Source: DASXIF01 sp036498145
GTDB lineage: Bacteria > Actinomycetota > Actinomycetes > Mycobacteriales > Jatrophihabitantaceae
Direction: 5' to 3'
NCBI GenBank assembly: GCA_963708625.1
Contig: CAVPSV010000002.1
Coordinates: 1,054,001 to 1,118,000 of the forward strand
DNA: 64,000 nucleotides
Shown piece by piece: positions 26,161 through 34,037 of this stretch (position 1 is its first letter; each line of letters starts with the position of its first letter). The notes beneath the pieces are model-generated. The model was not told the origin of the DNA, made no database searches, and worked only from the letters and a program-made list of their open reading frames with translations. The position numbers were made by a program, and so were the translations under genes.

Positions 26161-27056
26161 GGGAGCACCGCGCGGTCCGGGCGTCGAACGCCATAGCGGT
26201 CGACCAGGTAGCGAACGGCGACGGCGAGCACGAACACGCCGAATGCCAGCGTCGTCACCCAGAAACCGATCGGGTAGGGCGAGTAGAACGCGATGCACTC
26301 CCCGGCCCAGGTGACCGCGACCGCGATCAGCACCGACAACGCCACCCCCGCGCCCGGACGTGAGGTCAGCCGCACCGCCGCTGCGGCCGGAGCGACGAGC
26401 AGCGCGAAGACCAGCAGACTGCCGGTGACCTGGCTGGTGCCCGCGGCTGCGACGCCGAGCAGGACCAGGAACGCGGCCGCCAGCAGGCGCACCGGCACGC
26501 CGCGAGCGCGGGCGACATCGGGGTCGACGGTCGCGAACAGCAGCGGCCGCCCGAGCACCGCGAGCGCCGCGAGCACCAGCACGCCGCCGACGAGCAGCGA
26601 CACCACCTGAGCGTCGCTGACGCCGGTGATGGTGCCGAACAGCAGGCTGTTCAACCCGGACAGGAAACCCTTGTACAGGCTGACTAACAGGAAGCCACAG
26701 GCGAGCGCGAACGCCTGGGTGGTGCCGATCGCGGCTGATTCGTCACGGCGCGCGGCCGCCTGCTCACCCGCGGCAGAGACGGGCAGCGCGGCGATCACCA
26801 ACGCGCCGGCGATGCACGCGCCGAAGTAGCCGAGCACCGGGCTCAACCCCAGCCAGATCGCGCCGGCCGCGCCCGGGAACCCGATCAGGGCCAGCGTGTG
26901 CCCGGCGAAGGCCTGGCGCCGCAACACCATGAAATAGCCGACCGCGCCGGCCACCACCGCGACGATCGTCCCGGCCCGCAGCGCGTTGACCATGAAATGG
27001 AAACTCAGGATCTCGCGCAGGTCGGCCACCACGTCCCAGCCGAAGCTCGGCGTCAT
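26154..27056 (-). CDS. Zinc/manganese-type ABC transporter permease (ZnuB family), first
   Basis: A protein of 300 residues starting at ATG 27056, 4-base overlap with the ATPase gene before it. Membrane segments run through most of the chain. Family landmarks are RRQAFAGHTLALIGFPGAAGA, VDPDVARARGVPVRLLAAAFL and TSQVTGSLLVFALLVAPAAAA. It resembles the second permease along its length, so the two arose by duplication. It should pair with it to form the membrane channel of the metal importer. Confidence 0.85.
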   Translation of the reverse strand: MTPSFGWDVVADLREILSFHFMVNALRAGTIVAVVAGAVGYFMVLRRQAFAGHTLALIGFPGAAGAIWLGLSPVLGYFGACIAGALVIAALPVSAAGEQAAARRDESAAIGTTQAFALACGFLLVSLYKGFLSGLNSLLFGTITGVSDAQVVSLLVGGVLVLAALAVLGRPLLFATVDPDVARARGVPVRLLAAAFLVLLGVAAAGTSQVTGSLLVFALLVAPAAAAVRLTSRPGAGVALSVLIAVAVTWAGECIAFYSPYPIGFWVTTLAFGVFVLAVAVRYLVDRYGVRRPDRAVLPC

Positions 27057-27874
27057 TGGTGCCCCCCGTGTCCGGTGTGCACGTCCGGCTGCCCGACCAC
27101 CACCAGCCGCCCGGTGCGATCACGCAGCACGTCGATGGGCGTGTTGTACAGCCGGCTCAGCGCGTCGGCGGTGATCACCTGCTCAGGTGGCCCCATCACC
27201 GCGCCGCCGTGCGCAAGATAGATGACCTGGTCCAGGTACGGCAGGATCGGGTTGACGTCGTGCGCGACGAGCAGCACCGTGACACCGGCCTCGTGACTGA
27301 CCCGCTGCACCAGCGCGCTCACCGCTGCCTGGTTCGGCACGTCCAGGCTGTCCAGCGGCTCGTCCAGCAACAGCAGGTCCGGCCGCCGGACGAGGGCCTG
27401 CGCGATCAGCAGTCGTTGCTGCTCGCCGCCGGACAGCTGGCCGATGGGACGGCGGGCATAGGCACTCGCGCCGACTATGTCGATCACCTCATCGACCCGT
27501 CGCCGCTGTGCCCGTCCCGCTTCGCCGCGCAGCAATGCCGGCAACGGCACGCCCCATCGGTCACCGTCCACGCCGAGCCGCACCACGTCCACGCCACGGA
27601 TGCGGGTGGCGGGGTCGAAGCTGCGCCGCTGCGGCAGGTAGCCGATGCGCGCGTTCGCACGTCCCGGCCGCTCACCGATGACCGAGATGCTGCCGGCGGA
27701 AACGCGGACCAGGCCGAGGATCGCTTTGAGCAGCGTGGACTTGCCGACCCCGTTCGGGCCCAGCACGGCGACGAATTCACCCGCGCCGATCTGCAGCGTC
27801 ACGTCGGACCACACGGTGCGTCCGCCGACGGCCACCGCGGCAGCGTTGAGGCTCACCACCGACTGATCGCTCAT
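27053..27874 (-). CDS. Metal-type ABC transporter ATPase (ZnuC family)
   Basis: A protein of 273 residues from ATG 27874, whose ATGA overlaps the stop of the binding-protein gene. Walker A GPNGVGKST (near residue 38), signature LSGGEQQRL, Walker B LLLLDEPLDSL and the switch His in VAHDVN are all present. The C-terminal tail is rich in His (DVHTGHGGHQ), a possible metal-sensing end. It energises the two downstream permeases. Confidence 0.9.
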   Translation of the reverse strand: MSDQSVVSLNAAAVAVGGRTVWSDVTLQIGAGEFVAVLGPNGVGKSTLLKAILGLVRVSAGSISVIGERPGRANARIGYLPQRRSFDPATRIRGVDVVRLGVDGDRWGVPLPALLRGEAGRAQRRRVDEVIDIVGASAYARRPIGQLSGGEQQRLLIAQALVRRPDLLLLDEPLDSLDVPNQAAVSALVQRVSHEAGVTVLLVAHDVNPILPYLDQVIYLAHGGAVMGPPEQVITADALSRLYNTPIDVLRDRTGRLVVVGQPDVHTGHGGHQ

Positions 27875-28818
27875 CGACCCGTCGCCTGGTGCAGTGCCGC
27901 CTGCAGCGCGTGCAGCTGGGCGACCTGCCATTGCTGGAACGTCGCGCCGGCCGGCGACAGCGTCTCGGTCACGGCGACGATCGGGATGCCTTGCCGGCGT
28001 GCCGCGCTCACCTGCGCGGACACGTCGGGCGTGGAGTTCTGCGAATTGAACACGTACACCTTGATCTCGCGGCGGGAGATCTGCGCGTCGATCAGTCGCT
28101 TGTCCGCGGCGGACGGATCGGTGCCGTCACTGATCGCCTTCAAGAAGGACGCCGGCGTCCGCATGGTGAGCCCGAGCGCGTCGGCCAGCGGGCTGACGAT
28201 GCTCTCGCTCGCGCCGATGGGTGTGCCCGCGTACCTACTGCGGATCGTGTCGATGAGCTGGTGGTACGGCGCAAGGGCCACCGTGTCGAAGTCGGTACGT
28301 CGCTGCCGGAAGTACGCCGCGTGGGCGGGATCCAGCTTCGTCAGTGCCGCGGTGATCGCATCGGCGACCTTCTCGACATCGGCCGGGGAGTACCAGCGGT
28401 GCGGGTTGCCGCCAGCCGCGATCCCGGTCACGGTGCCGACGTTGACGACCTGACGGACGGGGTCGGGGTCGGCTGCCAGTGACTTGGCCGCCCATGAGTC
28501 GTAGCCGATGCCGTTCTCGACGAACAGGCGCGAGATCGCGATCGTGCGCCCGTCGGACGGCGTCGGCTCGTAATCGTGCGGGTCGGTAGCCGGGTTGGTG
28601 ATGATCGACGTCTGCTGAACCCGATCGCCGCCGAGTTGGCTGAGCACGCTGCCCCACGCGTTGATGCTGGCGGCCACCGGGATCGGCTCGCCGGCAGCAC
28701 CGGCCGTCGAGGAGGCGGGCGCGGTCGTCTGGCACGCGGTCAATGCGACGGACGTGGCCAGCAGCATTGTGGCGAGGACAACGCGCCTCCGTTCCGGCCG
28801 CCGAGCCCGCTTCACCAT
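27871..28818 (-). CDS. Metal-binding lipoprotein (ZnuA-like) of ABC transporter
   Basis: A protein of about 315 residues. I prefer ATG 28818; GTG 28833 would add five residues. The signal peptide ends in the lipobox LTAC, so the protein is anchored outside the membrane. The cluster A-1 fold shows ASINAWGSVLSQLGGD, metal-ligand candidates in DPHDYEP (His) and NPHRWYS (His), and ASESIVSPLADALGL. The typical His-rich loop of ZnuA is missing, so Zn2+ versus Mn2+ cannot be settled by sequence. First gene of a four-gene operon. Confidence 0.85.
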   Translation of the reverse strand: MVKRARRPERRRVVLATMLLATSVALTACQTTAPASSTAGAAGEPIPVAASINAWGSVLSQLGGDRVQQTSIITNPATDPHDYEPTPSDGRTIAISRLFVENGIGYDSWAAKSLAADPDPVRQVVNVGTVTGIAAGGNPHRWYSPADVEKVADAITAALTKLDPAHAAYFRQRRTDFDTVALAPYHQLIDTIRSRYAGTPIGASESIVSPLADALGLTMRTPASFLKAISDGTDPSAADKRLIDAQISRREIKVYVFNSQNSTPDVSAQVSAARRQGIPIVAVTETLSPAGATFQQWQVAQLHALQAALHQATGR

Positions 28819-28836
28819 TGCCGCACCGTACACCAG

Positions 28837-28850
28837 TAATGATAACTATT
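28837..28850 (-). promoter_or_regulatory. Zur-like box upstream of the metal ABC operon
   Basis: TAATGATAACTATT lies 19 bases upstream of the binding-protein start, in an AT-rich patch. It resembles the AT-rich TAATGATA-ATCATTA type sites bound by Zur in actinobacteria, with an imperfect right half. A zinc-repressed operon is the simple reading; it also supports zinc as the transported metal. Confidence 0.45.
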
Positions 28851-28871
28851 CCCAATAAGCCGAACTCATCT

Positions 28872-28921
28872 GGATCGTGATGCTGAGGGGGCGCTATAGC
28901 GGCGCCTGTGCATCACGATCG
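28872..28921. repeat. 50-bp palindromic element, copy 3
   Basis: Arms GATCGTGATGC and GCATCACGATC (11 bp, perfect) flank GGCGCTATAGCGGC-like sequence. It lies downstream of the epimerase gene and upstream of the metal operon, both on the minus strand. The stop codon of the epimerase falls in the central CTATAG, so the element doubles as the gene's end. Confidence 0.85.
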
Positions 28922-29964
28922 ACGGCGAGGGTGATCCGCGCGCGGCGACGGGGCGACACGTAACCGTTGCGCAGATACCACCGCGCGGCGTCGGCCAGCG
29001 CCTGTCGCGGCGGGCGCGAGGTGTGGCCGAGTTCGCCGCGCGCGCGCGAGTCGTCGAACGCCATCCGGGTCGTCGACATCCGCGCTGCCTCCAGCGGCAC
29101 ATGCGGCGGCCGATGCAGCAGCCGTGCCTCGACCAGCTCCGAAAGCCACGCCGCAGCCAGCACCGCCGATCTCGGCACTTGCACGCTCGGCGCGGGCAGC
29201 CCGGTCACCGCGGCCAGCTCGGCGAGCACCTCACGCATGGCAAGGTTCTCGCCACCGATGATGTAGCTGCGCCCGACCTCGCCGCGATCGTGTGCGAGCA
29301 GGTGACCGCGGGCAACGTCGTCCACGTGCACGACGTTCAGCACGGTGTCGACGTAGGCGGGCATGCGTCCGTTGAGGTAGTCGAGCACCAGCTTGCCGCT
29401 CGGGGTGGGTGCCCGGTCACGCGGGCCGATCGGCATCGTCGGCAACACCAACGTCACCGGCAGACCTTGGGCCGCGGCCCGCAGCGCCTCGTGCTCGGCG
29501 ACGTACTTCGATCGCTTGTACGCCCCGAACAGGTGTCCCACGTCGGGATAGTCCGTCTCGGTTGCGCCCGCGGCCCCGGCGTGATCGAGGCCGAGGGTGC
29601 CGACGGTGCTGGTGTACACGACGCGCTGCACGCCGGCCTCGCGCGCGGCGGCCAGCACCGCTCGAGTGCCGCCCACGTTCACGTCGTAGAAGGCGCGCTG
29701 ATCCGGGGCGAAGAACCGGTACATCGCCGCGACGTGAAACACCGAGGTGCAACCGCTGACCGCCCGCTTGACCTGGTCCACGTCACGCAGATCACCCGGC
29801 ACACGGCGCACGTCCACGCCGGCGAGGTTGCCGTCATCGACTCCTGGCTCGACGAGGGCCACCACGTTGTCACCGCGCTCGAGCAGGGCGCGAACGATTG
29901 CCGAACCGATGAACCCGGTGGCACCCGTGACCAGCACATTCGTCGGCGGCTGTGTTGGCGACAT
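28894..29964 (-). CDS. hpnA: HpnA-like NAD-dependent sugar epimerase
   Basis: A protein of 356 residues. It has the Rossmann motif VTGATGFIGSAIVRAL and catalytic Y-x3-K (FGAYKRSK). Segments typical of the hopanoid-associated epimerase family follow: LPTMPIGPRDRAPTPSGK, NGRMPAYVDTVLNVVHVDD and YIIGGENLAMREVL. HpnA acts in making the side chain of extended hopanoids in bacteria. No squalene-hopene cyclase or other hopanoid gene is in the window, so the assignment rests on sequence alone. The next gene upstream (a membrane protein) lies 9 bases away, so the two may be co-transcribed. Confidence 0.75.
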   Translation of the reverse strand: MSPTQPPTNVLVTGATGFIGSAIVRALLERGDNVVALVEPGVDDGNLAGVDVRRVPGDLRDVDQVKRAVSGCTSVFHVAAMYRFFAPDQRAFYDVNVGGTRAVLAAAREAGVQRVVYTSTVGTLGLDHAGAAGATETDYPDVGHLFGAYKRSKYVAEHEALRAAAQGLPVTLVLPTMPIGPRDRAPTPSGKLVLDYLNGRMPAYVDTVLNVVHVDDVARGHLLAHDRGEVGRSYIIGGENLAMREVLAELAAVTGLPAPSVQVPRSAVLAAAWLSELVEARLLHRPPHVPLEAARMSTTRMAFDDSRARGELGHTSRPPRQALADAARWYLRNGYVSPRRRARITLAVDRDAQAPL

Positions 29965-29973
29965 GGAGCAGTT

Positions 29974-31254
29974 CTACCGGACCGCTGCCGCCCCCCGCGC
30001 CGATGGACGATCCGAGCGACGTTGGGAGCGACGTGGCGGAGGACGTTGCGGGCGACGTTCGCCGCCGAGCAGCACGACGACCGCGAGCAGGGTGGCCACG
30101 GCAGGGGTGCGGAAGATCTCGTGCGGGTAGAGCAGGGTGCGCCACCCCTGGCAGGCAGTGATCAGGACCAGGCACAGGTAGGGCGCGTCGGCAACCGTGC
30201 GCAGCCGAGAAGCGTGCACCGCGGCGATGAGCAGCAGCACGGCGAGTGCGGCCAGCACCGGCGGCGCCACCGCGCCGATCTGTGATTGCTCGAACGTGCC
30301 TTGCGAGAGGGCATGGGCGTACTGCATGGTCTGCTGCCAGCCGGCGATCGGCGTGCCCAGATTTCCCGACTGGTAGCTCGACGGCCATTCGTGCAGGCGA
30401 GCGTGCACGTACAGGTACCACATCGACAGCGCCACCGGGCCGAGGCCAAGCGCCGTCGCGCGTGCCCGCACCTGCCGCGGCCGGCCGGACCGGCGCCACT
30501 GCACCGCTTCCCACACCGCGAGCCCCACCGGCACCGCGACGTATTGCTCCTTGTCCAAGCAGCACAGCAGCAACAGCACCGCGGCCAGTGACCAGCGCCG
30601 GTACTCCCAGGCCAGCAGCACGGACACGACCAGTGCCGCCCCGACCGTCTCCGTCGTCGACACGGTGGCCGCGTACAGCAGCCCGGGGACGACCGCCACG
30701 ACCAGGCCCAACCATGGATTGCGGTCGTGCCGAACGGCGTAGCGCGAGGTCGCCCAGCCGGCCAGCGCCAGCCCGGCCAGGCTCAACACCAGCAGCGCTT
30801 GCGGTATCAGCGAGTTCACCCCGAGGCTGACGATGCGCGCCAGCCAGCCGTGCAGCGGATGTCCGTAGCGATATGCCGGCTGATCGATCAGGGTGTGCGC
30901 CTTGCCGAGCAGCAGCGGGTCACGCGCAATCGCGTAGTAGTACACGCCGTCGTAGTGCTCGACGTCGGTGACGAAGGAGAAGTGCGGATCGCTGGCCCGC
31001 GCCAGCGCGGACATCGGCTCGTCGCCGGACATCTTGACCAGGACGCTGGCCCGAACCGTGCCGTCCTGGGATGAGACGACGGCGAACAGTCCGGCGGCGG
31101 CGGCAACAGCCGCGCAGCTCAGGGACTCGCGCTGGGCGCCCAGCGCGGGCCGGCGCCGGACCCAGCTGCCGCTGTCGTCATCGCCCGCATCGCCGGAATC
31201 GGCCGCATCGTCATCATGGGCTTCGGCGAGCGAGCGCGCGGGGGCCAGGACCAT
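29974..31254 (-). CDS. Polytopic membrane protein, GT-C-glycosyltransferase-like
   Basis: A protein of about 426 residues from ATG 31254. It has roughly nine to ten membrane segments after a charged cytoplasmic N-terminus. The first extracytoplasmic loop carries DVEHYDGVYYYAIARDP, an acidic motif at the position where GT-C polyprenyl-phosphate-dependent mannosyltransferases have their catalytic Asp. A later LYPHEIFRTPAVATLL fits the same class. A role in cell-envelope glycan building, perhaps with the adjacent epimerase, is inference. The C-terminus is Arg/Pro-rich. Confidence 0.6.
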   Translation of the reverse strand: MVLAPARSLAEAHDDDAADSGDAGDDDSGSWVRRRPALGAQRESLSCAAVAAAAGLFAVVSSQDGTVRASVLVKMSGDEPMSALARASDPHFSFVTDVEHYDGVYYYAIARDPLLLGKAHTLIDQPAYRYGHPLHGWLARIVSLGVNSLIPQALLVLSLAGLALAGWATSRYAVRHDRNPWLGLVVAVVPGLLYAATVSTTETVGAALVVSVLLAWEYRRWSLAAVLLLLCCLDKEQYVAVPVGLAVWEAVQWRRSGRPRQVRARATALGLGPVALSMWYLYVHARLHEWPSSYQSGNLGTPIAGWQQTMQYAHALSQGTFEQSQIGAVAPPVLAALAVLLLIAAVHASRLRTVADAPYLCLVLITACQGWRTLLYPHEIFRTPAVATLLAVVVLLGGERRPQRPPPRRSQRRSDRPSARGAAAVR

Positions 31255-31284
31255 GAGCAAGGGACGCCCGACGCCCCGCGGCCA

Positions 31285-32262
31285 TTACGGCGATTCGTGG
31301 AACCTGACGTCGATCTCCTGGAAACTTTTCCGCCGCTCGGCTTTCGCCTGATCGGTGTACGCCCGACGATCCCCCGCAGTCAGATCGACATCGTCGGTGA
31401 ACGGTGCCGTCAGCGAGCGTGGGTACAGCCGAAGTACCCGCACCGCGTTGTATTCGGCCGCCATCACCACGACGAGCGCCTCGAGATAGATCCACGCGAT
31501 CAGGCCGAGCACCAGTGCGAAGACGCTGTTCGTCAGCGACGTGTGCTTCACGACATGTCCGACATACAGAGTGCCGAACGATTGCAGCAGCTGCCAGGTG
31601 ACGGCTGCGCCGATCGCCCCGGGCGCGATGTCGCGGGTCCGCAGCTCACGTGCGGTACCGACGCGGAACGCGAGCATGAACACCGCTGCGTTCACCACCA
31701 GTGCGGCGATCGTCAAGACGACCTTGATACCGATGCCGAGCGTCGCCCCGAACGAGGTCGAACTCGAGCCGAGACCGGACAGGATCGTGGTACCCGCGAT
31801 GAGCAGGCCGCCGACCACGAGCAGCAGCAGGCTCCGGGCGCGCCCCTTCACGAAATTGGGCCGGGAATTGTTCGGCACCCGCCAGATCGTGTTCATCGCG
31901 TACTGGAATGCCTGTCCGATGCCCAGGCCGCCGTACAGCGTTCCCACGATTCCGATGGCCAGGCCGACGCCGCTGCCGGAGACGCCGTTCGGATCGCGCA
32001 ACTGGGTGCCCACGATCGGGAACTGGCCGAGCGCGGAGTTGAGCACCCGCTGCTGCAGATGGGCGTCACCGGACAACACGAAGTTGAGGATCGTGGTCAA
32101 CAACAACAGCAGCGGAAACAGCGACAGGAACCCGTAATAGGTGATGAGCGCGGCCAGGTACCCGCCGCGATCGTCGTTGTACTTGTAGAACGTCGCCAGC
32201 GGCAGGCCGACCCACCGGTGGCGTCGCTGGAACGCGTCGACGGCCTCGGCCGAGCGACCCAC
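31285..32262 (-). CDS. YihY/BrkB-family membrane protein
   Basis: A protein of 325 residues from GTG 32262 (GGAGG 6 bases upstream). It has six membrane segments and the family pattern DDRGGYLAALITYYGFLSLFPLLLLL, SLTNSVFALVLGLIAWIYL and MAAEYNAV. YihY/BrkB proteins are inner-membrane proteins of uncertain role, once annotated as RNase BN by mistake. The C-terminus is a charged cytoplasmic tail. The mannosyltransferase-like gene starts 31 bases downstream. Confidence 0.9.
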   Translation of the reverse strand: MGRSAEAVDAFQRRHRWVGLPLATFYKYNDDRGGYLAALITYYGFLSLFPLLLLLTTILNFVLSGDAHLQQRVLNSALGQFPIVGTQLRDPNGVSGSGVGLAIGIVGTLYGGLGIGQAFQYAMNTIWRVPNNSRPNFVKGRARSLLLLVVGGLLIAGTTILSGLGSSSTSFGATLGIGIKVVLTIAALVVNAAVFMLAFRVGTARELRTRDIAPGAIGAAVTWQLLQSFGTLYVGHVVKHTSLTNSVFALVLGLIAWIYLEALVVVMAAEYNAVRVLRLYPRSLTAPFTDDVDLTAGDRRAYTDQAKAERRKSFQEIDVRFHESP

Positions 32263-32380
32263 CTCATGCCTCCTTGCCCGGATCCGGCATCGCCACTACT
32301 GGCTTCATGACGATCTCACGTGACCTCCTGCCCACTGCGGCGCGGGTTCTAACGAGCCGCCGTCCTGATAACTTCGTCCG

Positions 32381-32839
32381 ATGCACGATTCCGTGACAGT
32401 GCGCATGGCCGCCCCTCCCGAGCGGGTCTGGGACCTGATCACCGACATCCGCAACACCGGCCGGTGGAGCCCGGAGACCATCGAGGCCCGCTGGATGGAC
32501 GGCGCGGATGCGCCTGCGGTAGGCGTGCGGTTCCGCGGGAAGGTCAAGCGAAACGGCCGCGGCCCGGTGTACTGGACCGTCTGCGAGATCATTGCGTGCG
32601 AACCGGCCCGCGAGTTCGCCTTCGCGGTCGTCATGCGCGGGCAGAAGCTGAACACCTGGCGCTACGAGTTCGCGAGCACCTCCGGCGGCGTCGATGTCAC
32701 CGAATCGTTCACGCTCACGCCCACGCCGTGGCTCCGGCTGTACTGGGCACTGCTCGGCTGGGCGCGCAACCGCACCAACGTCAACGGCATGCGCGAGACG
32801 CTCAATCGCGTCAAGGCCGCCGCCGAGGCAGAGCAGTAA
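32381..32839 (+). CDS. SRPBCC (polyketide cyclase/START-like) protein
   Basis: A protein of 152 residues: HDSVTVRMAAPPERVWDLITDIRNTGRWSPE at the N-terminus, then KRNGRGPVYWTVCEI, and a long C-terminal helix NGMRETLNRVKAAAEAEQ. This is the helix-grip fold that binds a hydrophobic ligand in a deep pocket. The ligand is unknown. The next gene, a small membrane protein, follows after 12 bases. Confidence 0.85.
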   Translation: MHDSVTVRMAAPPERVWDLITDIRNTGRWSPETIEARWMDGADAPAVGVRFRGKVKRNGRGPVYWTVCEIIACEPAREFAFAVVMRGQKLNTWRYEFASTSGGVDVTESFTLTPTPWLRLYWALLGWARNRTNVNGMRETLNRVKAAAEAEQ

Positions 32840-32851
32840 CAGAGGTTCGCG

Positions 32852-33076
32852 ATGGCTAACCCGCGCGAGCTCCTCAGCCTGCGCGAGCTGTACCAGTCCG
32901 GGGCGCTCACCGAGCAGGAGTACATCGTCGCCCGGCGGCAGTTGCTCGGTTATCGGCCGCGACTGCGCCGCGACCCGGAGACCGGCGGCCGTGACCTACC
33001 CATCCTGTTCGCCCTTGCCGCCCTCGCGCTGGTCAGCGCGGCCATTGCCGTGTATTTCGTCGCCTTCATGCACTGA
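32852..33076 (+). CDS. SHOCT-domain small membrane protein
   Basis: A protein of 74 residues. Residues ~7-35 are a short SHOCT-like segment (LLSLRELYQSGALTEQEYIVARRQLL), and residues ~50-72 are one membrane helix (LPILFALAALALVSAAIAVYF). SHOCT segments are found in many proteins as oligomerisation or membrane-associated modules. Probably co-transcribed with the SRPBCC gene. Function unknown. Confidence 0.75.
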   Translation: MANPRELLSLRELYQSGALTEQEYIVARRQLLGYRPRLRRDPETGGRDLPILFALAALALVSAAIAVYFVAFMH

Positions 33077-33129
33077 CGCACGCTGCCTGTCAACGCCGCC
33101 TGCGCAAGCACGCCCAGCCGTACGCCGCC

Positions 33130-33984
33130 CTAGGCGGACGGTGGATCGACGTACAGGTCGTACATCAGATCCGGGCCGCCGCCGTAGCGGGACAGGTCGG
33201 TGATCCCGGCCGAGTGCAACACGTCCACGTCGATGAACGTGTTCCCGGTACAGGTGCGCGCCGGGCTGGTGACGATCTCCATCGCAGCGTCCGCGATGAT
33301 CTCCGGCGTACGCGCGCGGCGCATGCTGTCATCGCCGCCGAGCAGGTTCTGCACCGCGGCCGTGGCAATGATCGATTGCGGCCAGAGCGTATTGGAGGCC
33401 ACACCCGCCTCGGCGTACTCGGCCGCCCATCCCAGTGCCAGCAACGTCATCCCGTACTTCGCCAGCGTGTACGCCGGGTGGGGGCCCATCCACTTCGGCG
33501 CGAGGTTGATCGGCGGCGACAGGGTGAGCACGTGTGGGTTCGGCGCCTGGCGCAGGTGTGGCAGCGCCGCCCGCGTCAGCATGAAGGTGCCGCGCAGCTG
33601 AATCTGCTGCATCAGGTCGAACTTCTTGATCGGCAGTTCCTCGGTGCCCAGCGGAGCCAGCGCGCTGGCGTTGTTCACGCAGATGTCGATCGCGCCGAAA
33701 CGCTCGACGGCTTGCTCGACCGCCGCGTTGACGCAGGCTTCGTCCCGCACGTCGCCGACAACTGCGAGGGCGGTGCCGCCGGCCTGCTCGATCTCGGCGG
33801 CGGCGGTGTGGATGGTGCCGGGCAGGCGCGGATCGGGGACGTCGGTCTTGGCCAGCAGCACCACGTTCGCGCCCAGCCGCCCGGCGGCCACCCCGATCGC
33901 CAGCCCAATGCCCCGGCTGCCGCCGGACATGATCAACGTTCGGCCTGCCAACGGCTTGCTCACGGCTCGGCGCTCCTCCGGCAT
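33130..33984 (-). CDS. Short-chain dehydrogenase, HSDL2-like
   Basis: A protein of 284 residues. It has the cofactor loop MSGGSRGIGLAIG, VNNASALAPLGTEELPIKKFDLM, and the catalytic segment HPAYTLAKYGMT (Y-x3-K). The active-site Ser position reads LTLSPPINL. The C-terminal NTFIDVDVLHSAGITDLSRY is characteristic of hydroxysteroid-dehydrogenase-like-2 SDRs. Such enzymes use NADP(H) and are linked to fatty acid or sterol metabolism; substrate unknown. It is divergent from the ferredoxin reductase gene. Confidence 0.85.
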   Translation of the reverse strand: MPEERRAVSKPLAGRTLIMSGGSRGIGLAIGVAAGRLGANVVLLAKTDVPDPRLPGTIHTAAAEIEQAGGTALAVVGDVRDEACVNAAVEQAVERFGAIDICVNNASALAPLGTEELPIKKFDLMQQIQLRGTFMLTRAALPHLRQAPNPHVLTLSPPINLAPKWMGPHPAYTLAKYGMTLLALGWAAEYAEAGVASNTLWPQSIIATAAVQNLLGGDDSMRRARTPEIIADAAMEIVTSPARTCTGNTFIDVDVLHSAGITDLSRYGGGPDLMYDLYVDPPSA

Positions 33985-34037
33985 CGCGGTGCGGACACGA
34001 TCCGGGCCACCCTATAGTCGCTGCTAAGGGGGCGCAC

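Noticed and set aside
27056..28453. Plus-strand frame of 465 residues opposite the metal ABC operon
   Set aside because: It overlaps three genes with full Walker, lipobox and permease motifs. Its own translation is not protein-like.
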